41,837 nt of DNA from positions 222-42,058 of the forward strand of contig DITW01000071.1 in assembly GCA_002422945.1 (NCBI GenBank), in the 5' to 3' direction. Positions 1 through 8,530 of this stretch are shown here, piece by piece (position 1 is the first letter of the stretch; every line of letters begins with the position of its first letter). The notes under the pieces are model-generated. The model searched no databases. It saw only the letters and a list, made by a program, of their open reading frames with translations, and was not told where the DNA came from. Position numbers and translations under genes: made by a program. Source of the DNA: Sphingomonadales bacterium UBA6174 (GTDB lineage Bacteria; Pseudomonadota; Alphaproteobacteria; Sphingomonadales; Sphingomonadaceae).

Positions 1-655
1 GCAGCGCCCAGATGTGCAGGATGATGACACCTGCAATCACGAACGGCAGCAGATAGTGCAGCGAGAAGAAGCGGTTCAGCGCGGCGTTGTCCGGGGCGAA
101 GCCGCCGAGCAACCAAGTCTGGATCGGTTCGCCAACGAGCGGGATGGCGCCGAACAGGCCGGTGATGACCTTAGCGCCCCAGAAGCTCATCTGGCCCCAT
201 GGCAACACATAGCCCATGAAGGCGGTCGCCATCATCAGCAGGAAGATCACAAGACCAAGCAGCCAGACCATTTCACGCGGTGCCTTGTAGGAACCATAAA
301 ACAGGCCGCGGAAAATATGGAGATAGACCACGATGAAGAACATCGAGGCCCCGTTGGCGTGACCATAACGGATCAGCCAGCCGGAATTCACATCGCGCAT
401 GATATGTTCGACCGAGTCGAACGCAACGCCGCCATTGGCAGCATAATGCATGGCGAGAATGATGCCGGTGATGATCTGGATGGCCAGCGCCGCGCCCGAA
501 AGCACGCCGAAGTTCCAGAAATAGTTGAGGTTGCGCGGGACCGGATAGCCACCACCAACAGCGTTAAAGACGAAACGCGGGAGGGGCAGGCGGCTGTCCA
601 GCCACTGCATCAGCGGATTTTGCGGCTTATATTGCTCAGCCCAGGGGAAGCTCAT
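1..655 (-). CDS. petB: Cytochrome b of the cytochrome bc1 complex (partial, C-terminus outside window)
   Basis: Reading the minus strand from the ATG at 655 gives an uninterrupted 218-residue frame that runs off the left edge. It is the N-terminal half of cytochrome b, the membrane quinol-oxidising subunit of complex III. Four haem-ligand histidines are visible as two pairs with 14-residue spacing, His99/His113 and His200/His214 (segments RYGHANGAS, VVYLHIFRG, FSLHYLLPF, IILHIWAL). The motif GYVLPWGQMSFWGA around 148-161 is the signature near the quinol site. Hydrophobic helices occur near 50-70, 105-120, 130-150 and 200-218. The gene lies 11 bases downstream of petA on the same strand, the usual petAB(C) order. 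A cytochrome c1 gene would be expected to the left, outside the window. Identification is secure. Confidence 0.96.
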   Translation of the reverse strand, partial: MSFPWAEQYKPQNPLMQWLDSRLPLPRFVFNAVGGGYPVPRNLNYFWNFGVLSGAALAIQIITGIILAMHYAANGGVAFDSVEHIMRDVNSGWLIRYGHANGASMFFIVVYLHIFRGLFYGSYKAPREMVWLLGLVIFLLMMATAFMGYVLPWGQMSFWGAKVITGLFGAIPLVGEPIQTWLLGGFAPDNAALNRFFSLHYLLPFVIAGVIILHIWAL

Positions 656-666
656 GATCGTTTACC

Positions 667-1233
667 TCAACCAATCTGGACGACAGTGTCGGATGTGAAG
701 GAATATTCCGGCACCTCGAGATTCTTCGGAGCCGGACCTTTGCGGATACGCGCAGCGGTGTCGTAGTACGAACCATGGCATGGGCAGAAATAGCCGCCAA
801 ATTCGCCCTTGACCTCACCCTCGCCAGCGCCAAGCGGCACGCAACCCAAATGGGTGCACACGCCCTTGGTGATGAGCCAGTTCCGCTTGCCTTCCTTAGT
901 ACGCTCTTCAAGCGTCTGAGGATCGCGCAGCGTCGCGACGTCGACCTTTTCAGCGGCGGCAATTTCTGCAGCCGTCAGGTTGCGGATGAACACGGGCTGC
1001 TTGCGCCACATGGTCTTGATAGCCTGGCCAGGCTGGATCGCGGAAATATCGACCTCGATCGATGCCATCGCGAGCACGTCGGCGCTTGGATTCATCTGGT
1101 TGACCAGCGGGATCAGCACGGTGCCGGCACCTACACCGGCGAAGCTCACTGCGGCGATGTTAATGAAGTCGCGGCGACGGACGCCTGCTTCATTGATGCC
1201 AGCATTTTCTGCACTTTGTTCTAGCGTTGCCAT
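667..1233 (-). CDS. petA: Ubiquinol-cytochrome c reductase Rieske iron-sulfur subunit
   Basis: This 188-residue protein starts at the ATG at 1233; the frame is open further upstream, but the start MATLEQSAEN suits the family length. The N-terminus has a basic VRRRDF element followed by a single hydrophobic helix (about residues 23-45), the Tat-type signal/anchor typical of Rieske subunits. The 2Fe-2S ligands are visible as CTHLGC and CPCHGS, and the subunit passes electrons from quinol to cytochrome c1 on the periplasmic side. It is immediately upstream of petB in one transcription unit. The 208-base gap upstream (1234-1441) is shared with the divergent trmL and should hold both promoters; I could not assign -35/-10 boxes there with confidence. 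Confidence 0.96.
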   Translation of the reverse strand: MATLEQSAENAGINEAGVRRRDFINIAAVSFAGVGAGTVLIPLVNQMNPSADVLAMASIEVDISAIQPGQAIKTMWRKQPVFIRNLTAAEIAAAEKVDVATLRDPQTLEERTKEGKRNWLITKGVCTHLGCVPLGAGEGEVKGEFGGYFCPCHGSYYDTAARIRKGPAPKNLEVPEYSFTSDTVVQIG

Positions 1234-1441
1234 CAAAACGGCCCTCGGTTCGTCAAGAATATCGAACTGCTGAACGAAGCGAATGTGGCAAACAACTTGC
1301 CGCCTCAAACCCCCCGATCATGCTCCTACACCCCGTATAACCCCGGTGCAGTTGGTCGGCCTGATAGCCCCACATGCAAGGATTGCCAATAGTTTTTAAC
1401 CCCCTTGAGTGTCGCGACAAAACCCGCCAAAGCACCCGGCC

Positions 1442-1900
1442 ATGCGACTAGCGGTTTATCAACCAGAGATTCCGGGGAATCTTGGGGCATTATTGCGCCT
1501 CTCAGCGTGCCTTAACGTGGGCGTCGATATTATCGAGCCTTGCGGATTTCCCTTTTCCGACAAGGCGCTACGTCGGTCCGCAATGGATTATATCGATGCA
1601 GTCGATTATCAACGCCATGCGGATTGGGCGCATTTTCGTGCAAATCGTCCCGGGCGCTTGGTGTTGATGACGACCAAGGGATCCGAGTCACTTTTTGATG
1701 TGACGTTCGCGCCGGACGATATTTTATTGATGGGTTCAGAGAGCGCGGGCGTGCCCGACGAGGTGCATGCGTCAGCAGATCTGCGTATCCGGATTCCCAT
1801 CCGGGCGGATTGCCGTTCGCTCAATATTTCGGTTGCCGCGGGCATCGCCCTGTCGGAAGCATTGCGCCAGACAAGAGGATTTCCAGATGCTGACACTTGA
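1442..1900 (+). CDS. trmL: tRNA (cytidine(34)-2'-O)-methyltransferase, TrmL-type SPOUT enzyme
   Basis: 152 residues from the ATG at 1442, beginning MRLAVYQPEIPGN; a GTG at 1409 would add 11 residues that do not look family-like. The sequence has the TrmL layout: EIPGNLGALLRLSACLNVG near the N-terminus, a GSESAGVP loop near 100 and SLNISVAAGIALSEAL at the C-terminus, which together form the SPOUT trefoil knot that binds S-adenosylmethionine. TrmL methylates the ribose of the wobble base (position 34) of certain leucine tRNAs. The loop reads GSESAGVP rather than the commoner GPE-type sequence, a modest variation. Its end overlaps the start of hemF by 14 bases, so the two genes are probably co-translated. 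Confidence 0.9.
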   Translation: MRLAVYQPEIPGNLGALLRLSACLNVGVDIIEPCGFPFSDKALRRSAMDYIDAVDYQRHADWAHFRANRPGRLVLMTTKGSESLFDVTFAPDDILLMGSESAGVPDEVHASADLRIRIPIRADCRSLNISVAAGIALSEALRQTRGFPDADT

Positions 1901-2729
1901 TCACGAGCAACAGGCAGCACGGACCTGGTTCGAATCCTTGCGCGACCGGATCTGCGCATCATTCGAGGCGATTGAGCGCGATATGGGATCGGATGCCCGT
2001 TTTGCATACACCCCTTGGAATCGCGATAATGACCCGCAAGGCCATGGCGGCGGCGGCGTGCAGGGCGTGATGAAGGGCAAGGTCTTTGAAAAGGTCGGGG
2101 TCAATGTATCGACTGTCGGCGGTGCATTCGCTCCCGAATTTGCCAAGACCATCCATGGTGCGGCCGATAGCCCTGAATTTTTTGCAACGGGCATCAGCCT
2201 TGTTGCGCATATGGCCAATCCGCATGTGCCGGCGGTGCATATGAACACCCGATTCCTGTGCACGACCAAGCGCTGGTTCGGGGGGGGCGCCGACCTCAAT
2301 CCGCCGATTCCTTATGGCGAGGATACTGATGATTTTCATGCACGGCTGAAATTGTCCTGCGATGCCCATGATCCGGACTATTATCCTCGCTTCGAGAAAT
2401 GGGCGGATGAATATTTCTACATTCCGCATCGCCAATGCCATCGCGGCGTCGGTGGGATATTTTACGATCATCTCGAAGGCGATTTCGACGCGAACCTTGC
2501 CTTTACCCGCGATGTTGGTGAGGCATTTTTGGATATTTTCCCGAAGCTCGTGCGGCGGCGGATGGAGATGCCCTTCACGACGGAAGAAAAGCATCGCCAA
2601 TTGGTCTGGCGCGGTCGTTATGCCGAGTTCAACCTTGTATATGACCGTGGCACGTTGTTCGGCCTGAAGACCGGGGGCAATATCGACGCCATTTTGATGA
2701 GCCTGCCGCCTGAAGTCATCTGGGAATGA
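1887..2729 (+). CDS. hemF: Oxygen-dependent coproporphyrinogen III oxidase
   Basis: 280 residues from the ATG at 1887, inside the 3' end of trmL, preceded by the purine-rich AGAGGAT. HemF decarboxylates coproporphyrinogen III to protoporphyrinogen IX using O2 in haem synthesis. The diagnostic blocks are all present: the Gly-rich stretch after DPQGHGGGG, the VHMNTRFL histidine block, WFGGGADLNPP, the RGVGGIFYDHL block and the C-terminal GLKTGGNIDAILMSLPP. Length matches the family. Close location to petAB (haem-containing complex) is suggestive but not proof of co-regulation. The following GNAT gene starts 4 bases after the stop. Confidence 0.97.
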   Translation: MLTLDHEQQAARTWFESLRDRICASFEAIERDMGSDARFAYTPWNRDNDPQGHGGGGVQGVMKGKVFEKVGVNVSTVGGAFAPEFAKTIHGAADSPEFFATGISLVAHMANPHVPAVHMNTRFLCTTKRWFGGGADLNPPIPYGEDTDDFHARLKLSCDAHDPDYYPRFEKWADEYFYIPHRQCHRGVGGIFYDHLEGDFDANLAFTRDVGEAFLDIFPKLVRRRMEMPFTTEEKHRQLVWRGRYAEFNLVYDRGTLFGLKTGGNIDAILMSLPPEVIWE

Positions 2730-2733
2730 CGCG

Positions 2734-3330
2734 ATGACGCTGCAACCGGTGCAACCGGGTGAATTGGCGGCGGTTGTCACTTATCTGGAGATGCGCGGCC
2801 GTCCAAGGCCGCAGCCCTTGCAGCCGATGCCGTTTCGCTTGCAGCGTTGGGATGCGCCGGAGCGAGACCGCTATCGCGCGTTGTTTCGGCGGATTGGTGC
2901 GCCTTGGCTCTGGTTTGCGCGACTCGCCCTGCTGGACGAGGCACTGGATGCGATTATCGCCGATCCTTTGGTCGAGATTTATGCGCTGAGTGATCGGCAT
3001 GGGATCGAGATTGGTTTGGTCGAACTCGATTTCCGGGCGGCGGGCGGTTGTGAGATCGCCTATTTTGGCCTGATACCGGAATTGACGGGCAAGGGACTAG
3101 GGCGCTGGTTGATGCAGCATGCGCTGGGCCTTGCATGGCGCAAGGGGGTGACGATGGTGCATGTGCATAGCTGCACGCTAGACCATCCGTCCGCGCTCAA
3201 TTTCTACCTCAAATCCGGATTTGTGCCGGTCCGCCAAGCGGTCGAGATATTTGCGGACCCCCGGTTGATCGGGCTGTTGCCGGAAGAATGCGCGCCTCAG
3301 ATCCCGTTGTTGCGGGTGGAAAGCCGCTGA
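2734..3330 (+). CDS. GNAT-family N-acetyltransferase
   Basis: 198 residues from the ATG at 2734, four bases after hemF, so probably the third gene of the trmL-hemF unit. The N-terminal half (MTLQPVQPGELAAVVTYLEM) is not recognisable. The GNAT core begins near residue 85: a beta strand with EIGLVELDF, then the acetyl-CoA-binding segment LTGKGLGRWLMQHAL (about 120-134, Q/RxxGxG/A-type loop GKGLG), then VHSCTLDHPSALNFYLKSGF, the typical final strand and helix. Substrate cannot be inferred. The 3' end overlaps the convergent membrane-protein gene by 34 bases. Confidence 0.85.
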   Translation: MTLQPVQPGELAAVVTYLEMRGRPRPQPLQPMPFRLQRWDAPERDRYRALFRRIGAPWLWFARLALLDEALDAIIADPLVEIYALSDRHGIEIGLVELDFRAAGGCEIAYFGLIPELTGKGLGRWLMQHALGLAWRKGVTMVHVHSCTLDHPSALNFYLKSGFVPVRQAVEIFADPRLIGLLPEECAPQIPLLRVESR

Positions 3331-4076
3331 TAAATGCTGGCCAGTAGGATCGTGAAGCTGGCGAAGAAGACTGAGACATAAAAGGTGATCAGCAGCCTTG
3401 TCAGGGTTTCGCCAAAGGCCGGATCGCCGATCAATTTGCCAAGCAGCATGAACATCGAGCCAAAAACAGCGGTCAAGGTGAACAGCATGAACAGATAGAC
3501 GAAAAAGCCCGCCATCATGATGAGGGCAATTCGCCAGCTATGTCCCTTGGTCATGGCGATGCCGCGCTTGATGGCCTTGATCGACGATTCTTGGGGATGG
3601 CGAGCGACAAGCGCACTTGATGCGAGCGAAAGGCGTGCGCCAAGGTAAATGGTGAGCGGCATGCCGAAGACCATTGCCTCAATCACGGCGGCTTCCGGTC
3701 CGCTGCCTAGCGTCAGCATCAAGGCGACCCCCAAGGCCGACAGAGCGAAGATCAACAAGATCAGGGTAGCAAACAGCACAAGCAGCAAGGGGATGATGTG
3801 CCGCAGGCCGCAGCGCAGCGCCTCGCCCACGCTTAAGCCCGGGAACAGACGCAGGGCGGAAAGGGCGAGCGTGCCTATCCCAGTCATGAATCCAACAGGA
3901 ATCAGCCACCACAACCAAAGCCCCGGGGGCAATTGTCCATCAGCGCTGATCGGCGGGATCACCAGCCCCAGCAACAGCACCGCCAAGCCCATCGTGCCGA
4001 CGGCGACAGGCAGAATGAGGCGATATTCTCGGCGGATAAAGGCCATGGAGTCATCAAACGCGGGGTTGAGATCCAT
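3297..4076 (-). CDS. Multi-pass integral membrane protein, function unknown
   Basis: 259 residues on the minus strand, with about six hydrophobic segments: roughly 20-42, 53-72, 92-118, 135-155, 183-205 and 228-250. The N-terminus (MDLNPAFDDSMAFIRREYRL) is soluble. The pattern of long Leu/Ala/Gly helices with a central basic cytoplasmic stretch (VARHPQESSIKAIKRGIAMTKGHSWR) resembles membrane domains of the type found next to glycerophosphodiester phosphodiesterase domains, but no catalytic domain is present, so this is only a structural resemblance. The stop lies inside the 3' end of the GNAT gene (34-base convergent overlap). Start ATG at 4076 is preceded by GGAAAGAGGTGG on the minus strand, a good ribosome-binding site. 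Confidence 0.8.
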   Translation of the reverse strand: MDLNPAFDDSMAFIRREYRLILPVAVGTMGLAVLLLGLVIPPISADGQLPPGLWLWWLIPVGFMTGIGTLALSALRLFPGLSVGEALRCGLRHIIPLLLVLFATLILLIFALSALGVALMLTLGSGPEAAVIEAMVFGMPLTIYLGARLSLASSALVARHPQESSIKAIKRGIAMTKGHSWRIALIMMAGFFVYLFMLFTLTAVFGSMFMLLGKLIGDPAFGETLTRLLITFYVSVFFASFTILLASIYQRLSTRNNGI

Positions 4077-4142
4077 CCCACCTCTTTCCTTCTTTGGTTG
4101 CGAATGCTTGGTTTATCGATGCCGGTTCCTTATAGACCGAGC

Positions 4143-4808
4143 ATGATCCAAGGCCATCCCGAAATTGAATGGCGTGTTACGTCTGGGCAAATGCCCTATC
4201 AAGAGGCGCTTGCCGAGATGGAGGCGCGCGCCGCCGCTATTCGCGAGGGCAGCGCGCGTGAACTGATCTGGCTGCTGGAGCATCCGCCCCTGTATACCGC
4301 TGGCACAAGCGCCAATCCGGCGGAATTGCTGGAGCCAGAGCGTTTTCCGGTGTTCGTGGCGGGGCGCGGCGGGAAATATACCTACCATGGGCCGGGCCAG
4401 CGCATCGTGTATATTCTGCTCGATCTAGAAAAGCGCGGCAAGGATGTGCGCCGGTTTGTGCATTCGGTTGAAGCATGGGTGATCGACGTGCTGGATCGGT
4501 TCGGCATTGCCGCATTTCGCGCGCCGGGCCGGGTCGGCATCTGGACGATGGATGCGGGGCAGGAGGCTAAAATTGGCGCGATTGGCGTGCGGGTGCGCCG
4601 ATGGGTCAGCTTTCATGGCCTATCGCTCAACATACATCCCGATTTATCCCATTTTGGCGGTATCGTGCCTTGTGGATTGCCGGAATTTGCCGTCACCAGC
4701 ATGGCGCGGCTGGGCCGGGATTCGGGGCTTGAAGACGTCGACCGGGCGTTTGCAGAGACGGCGGCGACATTTCTCGACAGGCTTGAGCGACCATGCGGCA
4801 GCGTGTAA
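4143..4808 (+). CDS. lipB: Lipoyl(octanoyl) transferase
   Basis: 221 residues from the ATG at 4143 (MIQGHPEIEW); an in-frame ATG at 4119 would add eight residues. LipB moves octanoate from octanoyl-ACP to lipoyl domains of 2-oxoacid dehydrogenases and the glycine cleavage system. The family hallmarks are visible: GRGGKYTYHGPGQ (about 74-86), the catalytic lysine in EAKIGAIGV (Lys143), FHGLSLN (158-164) and the catalytic cysteine in VPCGLPEF (Cys177). It diverges from the membrane-protein gene at 3297-4076 with only 66 bases between starts. The downstream lipoprotein gene starts 32 bases after the stop. Confidence 0.96.
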   Translation: MIQGHPEIEWRVTSGQMPYQEALAEMEARAAAIREGSARELIWLLEHPPLYTAGTSANPAELLEPERFPVFVAGRGGKYTYHGPGQRIVYILLDLEKRGKDVRRFVHSVEAWVIDVLDRFGIAAFRAPGRVGIWTMDAGQEAKIGAIGVRVRRWVSFHGLSLNIHPDLSHFGGIVPCGLPEFAVTSMARLGRDSGLEDVDRAFAETAATFLDRLERPCGSV

Positions 4809-4840
4809 AAAGACTACAGGACCAATGGAGTTCCGCGAGC

Positions 4841-5194
4841 ATGAGATCATTTCGTCCGTTCGTCCGTTTAGCTGCCATGGCCTTATTCGTGGCGCTGGCA
4901 GGCTGCGGTGGCAGTGAGCCGGTGTCCGATATTCCGAACAGCCAGATGATCGATGTCAATGCGGTGGATCTCGATCCCGGTACGATGGGCGATGCGTCGG
5001 CGGTGGAGGCAATGGGTCGGGCCGATGCGGATATGACGGGCGTTGCGCCCGTCATTGCCAAGCCCGCGACGTTATTGACTGACAATGCTGTTAATAGCGC
5101 GCAAGCTGACAAGGTTGAGGACCAGACAGCTTCGGTTCAGGCATCTGGTGCTAAGGGCGCTGGCGAAGACGGGAATGCTGCTGGCCCGCAATGA
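4841..5194 (+). CDS. Small predicted lipoprotein, function unknown
   Basis: 117 residues from the ATG at 4841, chosen because GGAG at 4827-4830 gives a good ribosome-binding site. An upstream in-frame ATG at 4793 overlapping lipB is possible. Residues 1-25 are a signal peptide with basic start (MRSFRPFVR), hydrophobic core and the lipobox VALAGC, so the mature protein should be lipidated at Cys and membrane-attached. The mature part is low-complexity and acidic/Ala-rich (DVNAVDLDPG, GAGEDGNAAGPQ), with no recognised domain. It lies between lipB and a secreted protein, probably in the same operon. Confidence 0.72.
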   Translation: MRSFRPFVRLAAMALFVALAGCGGSEPVSDIPNSQMIDVNAVDLDPGTMGDASAVEAMGRADADMTGVAPVIAKPATLLTDNAVNSAQADKVEDQTASVQASGAKGAGEDGNAAGPQ

Positions 5195-5231
5195 GATGAA
5201 CATTGGTATATCGCCGAGAAAGAGAGTGGAG

Positions 5232-5897
5232 ATGAGACGCTGCAAACTTGATCGACGGATGGGAATAGGTCTGGCTGTGGCGATAGGCATGCAGATGGCG
5301 TATGCGACGCCCGCATCCTCGCAGGTATTTTGGTATCCGCCGCAATTTGACGCTGGCCCGATTTCGGGCGGCGATAGCGTGGCGGGTTTGCCCTTGCCGC
5401 AAGCCACTCAGGCGGAGTTGGACGCTGGTCTTGTCTGGAATCTTCGGTCCGGGCTTAATGTGGCGGCACTTAAATGCCAGCAATGGTCCGGCTTGCGGCT
5501 GATCGATAATTATAATGATGTGCTGGTCCAGCATAAGGTGGAATTGGCCAAGGCCTATACCACCTTGGGTCATTATTTTGTTCGTGTGAACAAGGTTGGC
5601 GGGCAGCGGAAATTCGACGATTATTCGACCCGGACCTATAATGGTTTTTCGACCGCCAATGGCCAGCGCAGCTTTTGCCATGTGGCGGGCAAGGTCGGTC
5701 GCGAGGTTGTGGCTGCGCCCAAGGGCATGTTCCTTGCGGTGGCGCGGGAGCAATTGCGCGAGTTGAGGATCAGCCTGCAGGGTTATTCCGATCCGTTCAT
5801 CATGGGCAGTGACCCTCGTCGCTTATTGGTGGCTTTGCCACGGTTGGAGCAAAGATGTTGGAAGGGCATCAAGTACAATGAAAAGAAGTGCGGCTGA
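5232..5897 (+). CDS. Secreted protein of unknown function
   Basis: 221 residues from the ATG at 5232, preceded by the purine-rich AGAGAGTGGAG; an ATG at 5196 right after the lipoprotein stop is an alternative. The N-terminus (MRRCKLDRRMG then GLAVAIGMQMAYA) looks like a cleavable signal peptide ending near ATPASSQ. The mature protein is rich in aromatic and basic residues, with the Cys-containing segments LKCQQWSG, RSFCHVAG, QRCWKG and KKCG; these four could form disulfides in the periplasm. I do not recognise the family. It is the last gene before a 104-base gap in front of timA. Confidence 0.72.
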   Translation: MRRCKLDRRMGIGLAVAIGMQMAYATPASSQVFWYPPQFDAGPISGGDSVAGLPLPQATQAELDAGLVWNLRSGLNVAALKCQQWSGLRLIDNYNDVLVQHKVELAKAYTTLGHYFVRVNKVGGQRKFDDYSTRTYNGFSTANGQRSFCHVAGKVGREVVAAPKGMFLAVAREQLRELRISLQGYSDPFIMGSDPRRLLVALPRLEQRCWKGIKYNEKKCG

Positions 5898-6001
5898 ATA
5901 ACCACCGCATGCTCCTAAACTTTGCCAGACCGATTTGAAAATTGGGCCAGTCGTCGCTATATATGATGTCCGGGCTCCTGATGTGACCGGATGGAGGTCA
6001 A

Positions 6002-6658
6002 GTGACGGAAATTATCATCTTCGCCATGGTGGCACTGTTTGTTGGTCTGCGCCTGTATAGCGTGCTGGGTCAGCGCACGGGTCATGAACAGCAGCCAATG
6101 GCCGATATGGCGGATGCCGCGCCGCTGTCGAAGGTCGGTTTGCCGCCAGAGGCGCGTGATTCCTCGGGTAATGCGGAACCGGGTTTCCTTGGGCATATCG
6201 GGCCATCTGCGGTCGATGGGCTGCGGGCGATTGTCTCCGCGGATCAGCGCTTTGATAGCGTGCATTTTCTTGAAGGCGCACGGGCTGCTTATGGCATGAT
6301 CCTTGATGCCTTCTGGCGTGGCGACGAACGAGCGCTGGCTGAATTGGCAAATGCTGATGTGTGTCATTCATTCTCTGAGGCGATTCGCGCACGTGAGGCC
6401 GATGGTCTGACGCTCGACAACAGATTGGTGCGGATCGACCGCGCAGTGATCGAAGCTGCAACGATTGAAAACCGCATCGCCCGGATTACTGTGCATTTCG
6501 AGGCGGACATTGCCGGTGTCACCCGTGATCGCGATGGCAATATTGTTGCCGGGTCGCTCAGCGATGCCGTGCCGACCCATGATCTTTGGACGTTTAGCCG
6601 CAATGTCCGCGATAGCGATCCCAATTGGATGCTCGTTGAAACTGACGAAGCGGCCTGA
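6002..6658 (+). CDS. timA: Tim44/TimA-family membrane-associated protein
   Basis: 218 residues starting at the GTG at 6002, with GGAGG at 5993-5997 as ribosome-binding site. Residues 4-20 form one N-terminal membrane helix (IIIFAMVALFVGLRLY); a variable linker follows, then a Tim44-like domain from about residue 70 (FLEGARAAYGMILDAFWRGD ... NRIARITVHFEADI ... DLWTFSRNV). Family members in alphaproteobacteria resemble the mitochondrial import subunit Tim44 and are thought to act at the inner membrane; the exact role is not settled. The order timA-mltA-smr, with mltA starting three bases after this stop, is a common alphaproteobacterial arrangement. Confidence 0.9.
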   Translation: MTEIIIFAMVALFVGLRLYSVLGQRTGHEQQPMADMADAAPLSKVGLPPEARDSSGNAEPGFLGHIGPSAVDGLRAIVSADQRFDSVHFLEGARAAYGMILDAFWRGDERALAELANADVCHSFSEAIRAREADGLTLDNRLVRIDRAVIEAATIENRIARITVHFEADIAGVTRDRDGNIVAGSLSDAVPTHDLWTFSRNVRDSDPNWMLVETDEAA

Positions 6659-6661
6659 TTT

Positions 6662-7969
6662 GTGCGGCGTGTGGTTTTGGGACGGCGAATTCTATTTGGC
6701 CTGATGGCGGCCATGCTGTTGTCGGCATGCGCGGGGACGATTGTCCCTGCGTCATCGGGCAAAAAGGCACCAATAGACAAAAGGGCGGAACCTAAGGGGG
6801 CTGCAACCGCATCGCGATCCAAGCCTGCCGCACCAAAAATGCAAAACGTGCCAATGCCTGCGCCAGTTGTGATGCCGAAGGAAAACGCGCGTTCCACTGG
6901 GGTACGACCCGGACCGCCGGTTACATCGCTTGCGATCACGGATCGGGATGCGCGTTCGGCATTGACGGCTTTTCGTTTGAGTTGCCCATCGCTGACCCGG
7001 CGCACCGATACATCCGGCCTGACCCAGCCTGGGGATTGGCGGCCAGCGTGCGCCGCTGCCTCTGGTTGGTCCGATGGCGATGCCCGAGCCTTTTTTGTCC
7101 GCTATTTCGAATCGGCGATTATTGGCGACGGCAATGCGTTTGCGACCGGCTATTACGAGCCTGAAATCGCGGGATCGCGGGTGCGCGCGCCGGGCTATGG
7201 CGTGCCGATCTATCGTCGCCCGCCGGACCTTGTTGATCTCGATCTGGGTCAGTTTTCGGACAGTTTGAAGGGAAAGAAGATTCGCGGGCGTGTGTCAGGC
7301 GGCACATTCGTTCCTTATGCGGATCGGGCGGAAATTGTGGGCGGCGCGCTTGCCGGTCGTAATCTGGAGATTGCTTGGGCCGCAGATGAAGTAGAGTTTT
7401 TCTTCTTGCAGGTGCAAGGATCGGGGCGTTTACGCCTGCCAGATGGTTCGGTCATGCGGATTGGTTATGAAAGCCAGAATGGCCGTGATTATTCTGGTAT
7501 TGGCAAGCTGATGAAGGATCGGGGCCTGTTGGGACCGGGTCAATCAAGCATGCAGGGCATTGTAGCCTGGCTGCGCGCGCATCCGGAAGAGGGGCGCGCG
7601 ATCATGAACGAAAATCGCAGCTTTGTTTTCTTCCGTGAAGTGACGGGGGCGGGACCATTGGGCGCGCTCGGCGTGCAGGTCGTTGGTCGTGCATCCTTGG
7701 CGGCTGACCCAGCCTTTGTGCCACTCGGCGCGCCGGTGTGGCTGTGGCTGGACCGTCAGGAGGCATCTGGGCTTTGGGTAGCGATGGATACCGGCGGGGC
7801 GATCAAGGGGCCGAATCGCGTTGATACTTTTTGGGGCGCAGGTCTTGATGCCGAGCAAATCGCGGGCGGCATGTCAGGGCGTGGTCAGGCGCAATTGTTG
7901 CTGCCTATCGGCACGCTGGCGCGTCTGACCGCTGGAATGGCAACAAAAGATGCGTCGGCTCAGCGCTGA
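6662..7969 (+). CDS. mltA: Membrane-bound lytic murein transglycosylase A
   Basis: 435 residues from the GTG at 6662, three bases after timA. It has a lipoprotein signal ending in LLSAC (Cys22), then a Pro/Ala/Lys-rich linker (to about residue 90). The MltA domain contains FATGYYEPEIAGSR, YGVPIYRRP and EFFFLQVQGSGRLRLPDG. The C-terminal 3D domain shows the three-aspartate pattern around WVAMDTGGAIKGPNRVDTFWG. The enzyme cleaves peptidoglycan glycan strands to 1,6-anhydromuropeptides at the inner face of the outer membrane. The gene overlaps smr by 20 bases. Confidence 0.95.
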   Translation: MRRVVLGRRILFGLMAAMLLSACAGTIVPASSGKKAPIDKRAEPKGAATASRSKPAAPKMQNVPMPAPVVMPKENARSTGVRPGPPVTSLAITDRDARSALTAFRLSCPSLTRRTDTSGLTQPGDWRPACAAASGWSDGDARAFFVRYFESAIIGDGNAFATGYYEPEIAGSRVRAPGYGVPIYRRPPDLVDLDLGQFSDSLKGKKIRGRVSGGTFVPYADRAEIVGGALAGRNLEIAWAADEVEFFFLQVQGSGRLRLPDGSVMRIGYESQNGRDYSGIGKLMKDRGLLGPGQSSMQGIVAWLRAHPEEGRAIMNENRSFVFFREVTGAGPLGALGVQVVGRASLAADPAFVPLGAPVWLWLDRQEASGLWVAMDTGGAIKGPNRVDTFWGAGLDAEQIAGGMSGRGQAQLLLPIGTLARLTAGMATKDASAQR

Positions 7970-8525
7970 AGAACAGGAAGATTGGGCGCGTCTGGCCCAA
8001 TCTGTGCGGCCAATCCATCCGCGCACGGCGCCACGGCTTTCGCCTTTGGTCATTTCCAATAAGCCTGCGCAGTCACAGCCAGCGCCACCAAAGATAATGG
8101 CGCCAAAAGTAAAAGGCCGGGTGCCGCTTGATCGCGCGCCCGTGCCCGCTCCCAAGTCGCCAGCCCCTGTGATCGCCAACACGCTTGATGGGAGCTGGGA
8201 TCGTCGTCTTGGAACGGGACGCGCGATTCCCGATCAGGTGATTGATCTGCATGGCCATACGCTCGATTCGGCGTGGAGCTATCTTGACCATGGGCTTGAG
8301 CGCGCGATCCGCCATCATGCGCGGACAGTGTTGCTGATCACGGGCAAGTCACGCAATGCCGAGCGCTTAGGTAATGAACGGCGTGGCATCATCCGGGCGA
8401 AGATCGGTGACTGGTTAGCAGGTTCTCGCTTTGCCGATCGGATTGCTGCCGTGCGCAATGCCCATCCCCGCCATGGTGGCGATGGCGCCTTATATGTCAT
8501 TATGCGGCGAGGCCGAGACGGTTGA
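7950..8525 (+). CDS. smr: Smr-domain (small MutS-related) protein
   Basis: 191 residues from the ATG at 7950, inside the end of mltA. The first 90 residues are a Pro/Ala/Lys-rich extension without a recognised fold. The Smr domain begins near 95: VIDLHGHTLDSAW carries the DLHG motif, followed by VLLITGKSRN and a terminal HPRHGGDGALYVIMRR. The loop reads TGKS where many Smr proteins have TGxG. Smr domains are linked to nucleic-acid nicking or RNA quality control; the role of this bacterial subgroup is unclear. The stop is 5 bases from the stop of the convergent solute-binding-protein gene. Confidence 0.93.
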   Translation: MRRLSAEEQEDWARLAQSVRPIHPRTAPRLSPLVISNKPAQSQPAPPKIMAPKVKGRVPLDRAPVPAPKSPAPVIANTLDGSWDRRLGTGRAIPDQVIDLHGHTLDSAWSYLDHGLERAIRHHARTVLLITGKSRNAERLGNERRGIIRAKIGDWLAGSRFADRIAAVRNAHPRHGGDGALYVIMRRGRDG

Positions 8526-8530
8526 TTGCC

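Noticed and set aside
14..766. Plus-strand open frame of 250 codons opposite petB/petA
   Set aside because: The minus strand encodes clear cytochrome b and Rieske protein; no domain in the plus frame.
1959..2780. Long minus-strand open frame opposite hemF
   Set aside because: hemF on the plus strand is unmistakable; the opposite frame is a shadow caused by high GC.
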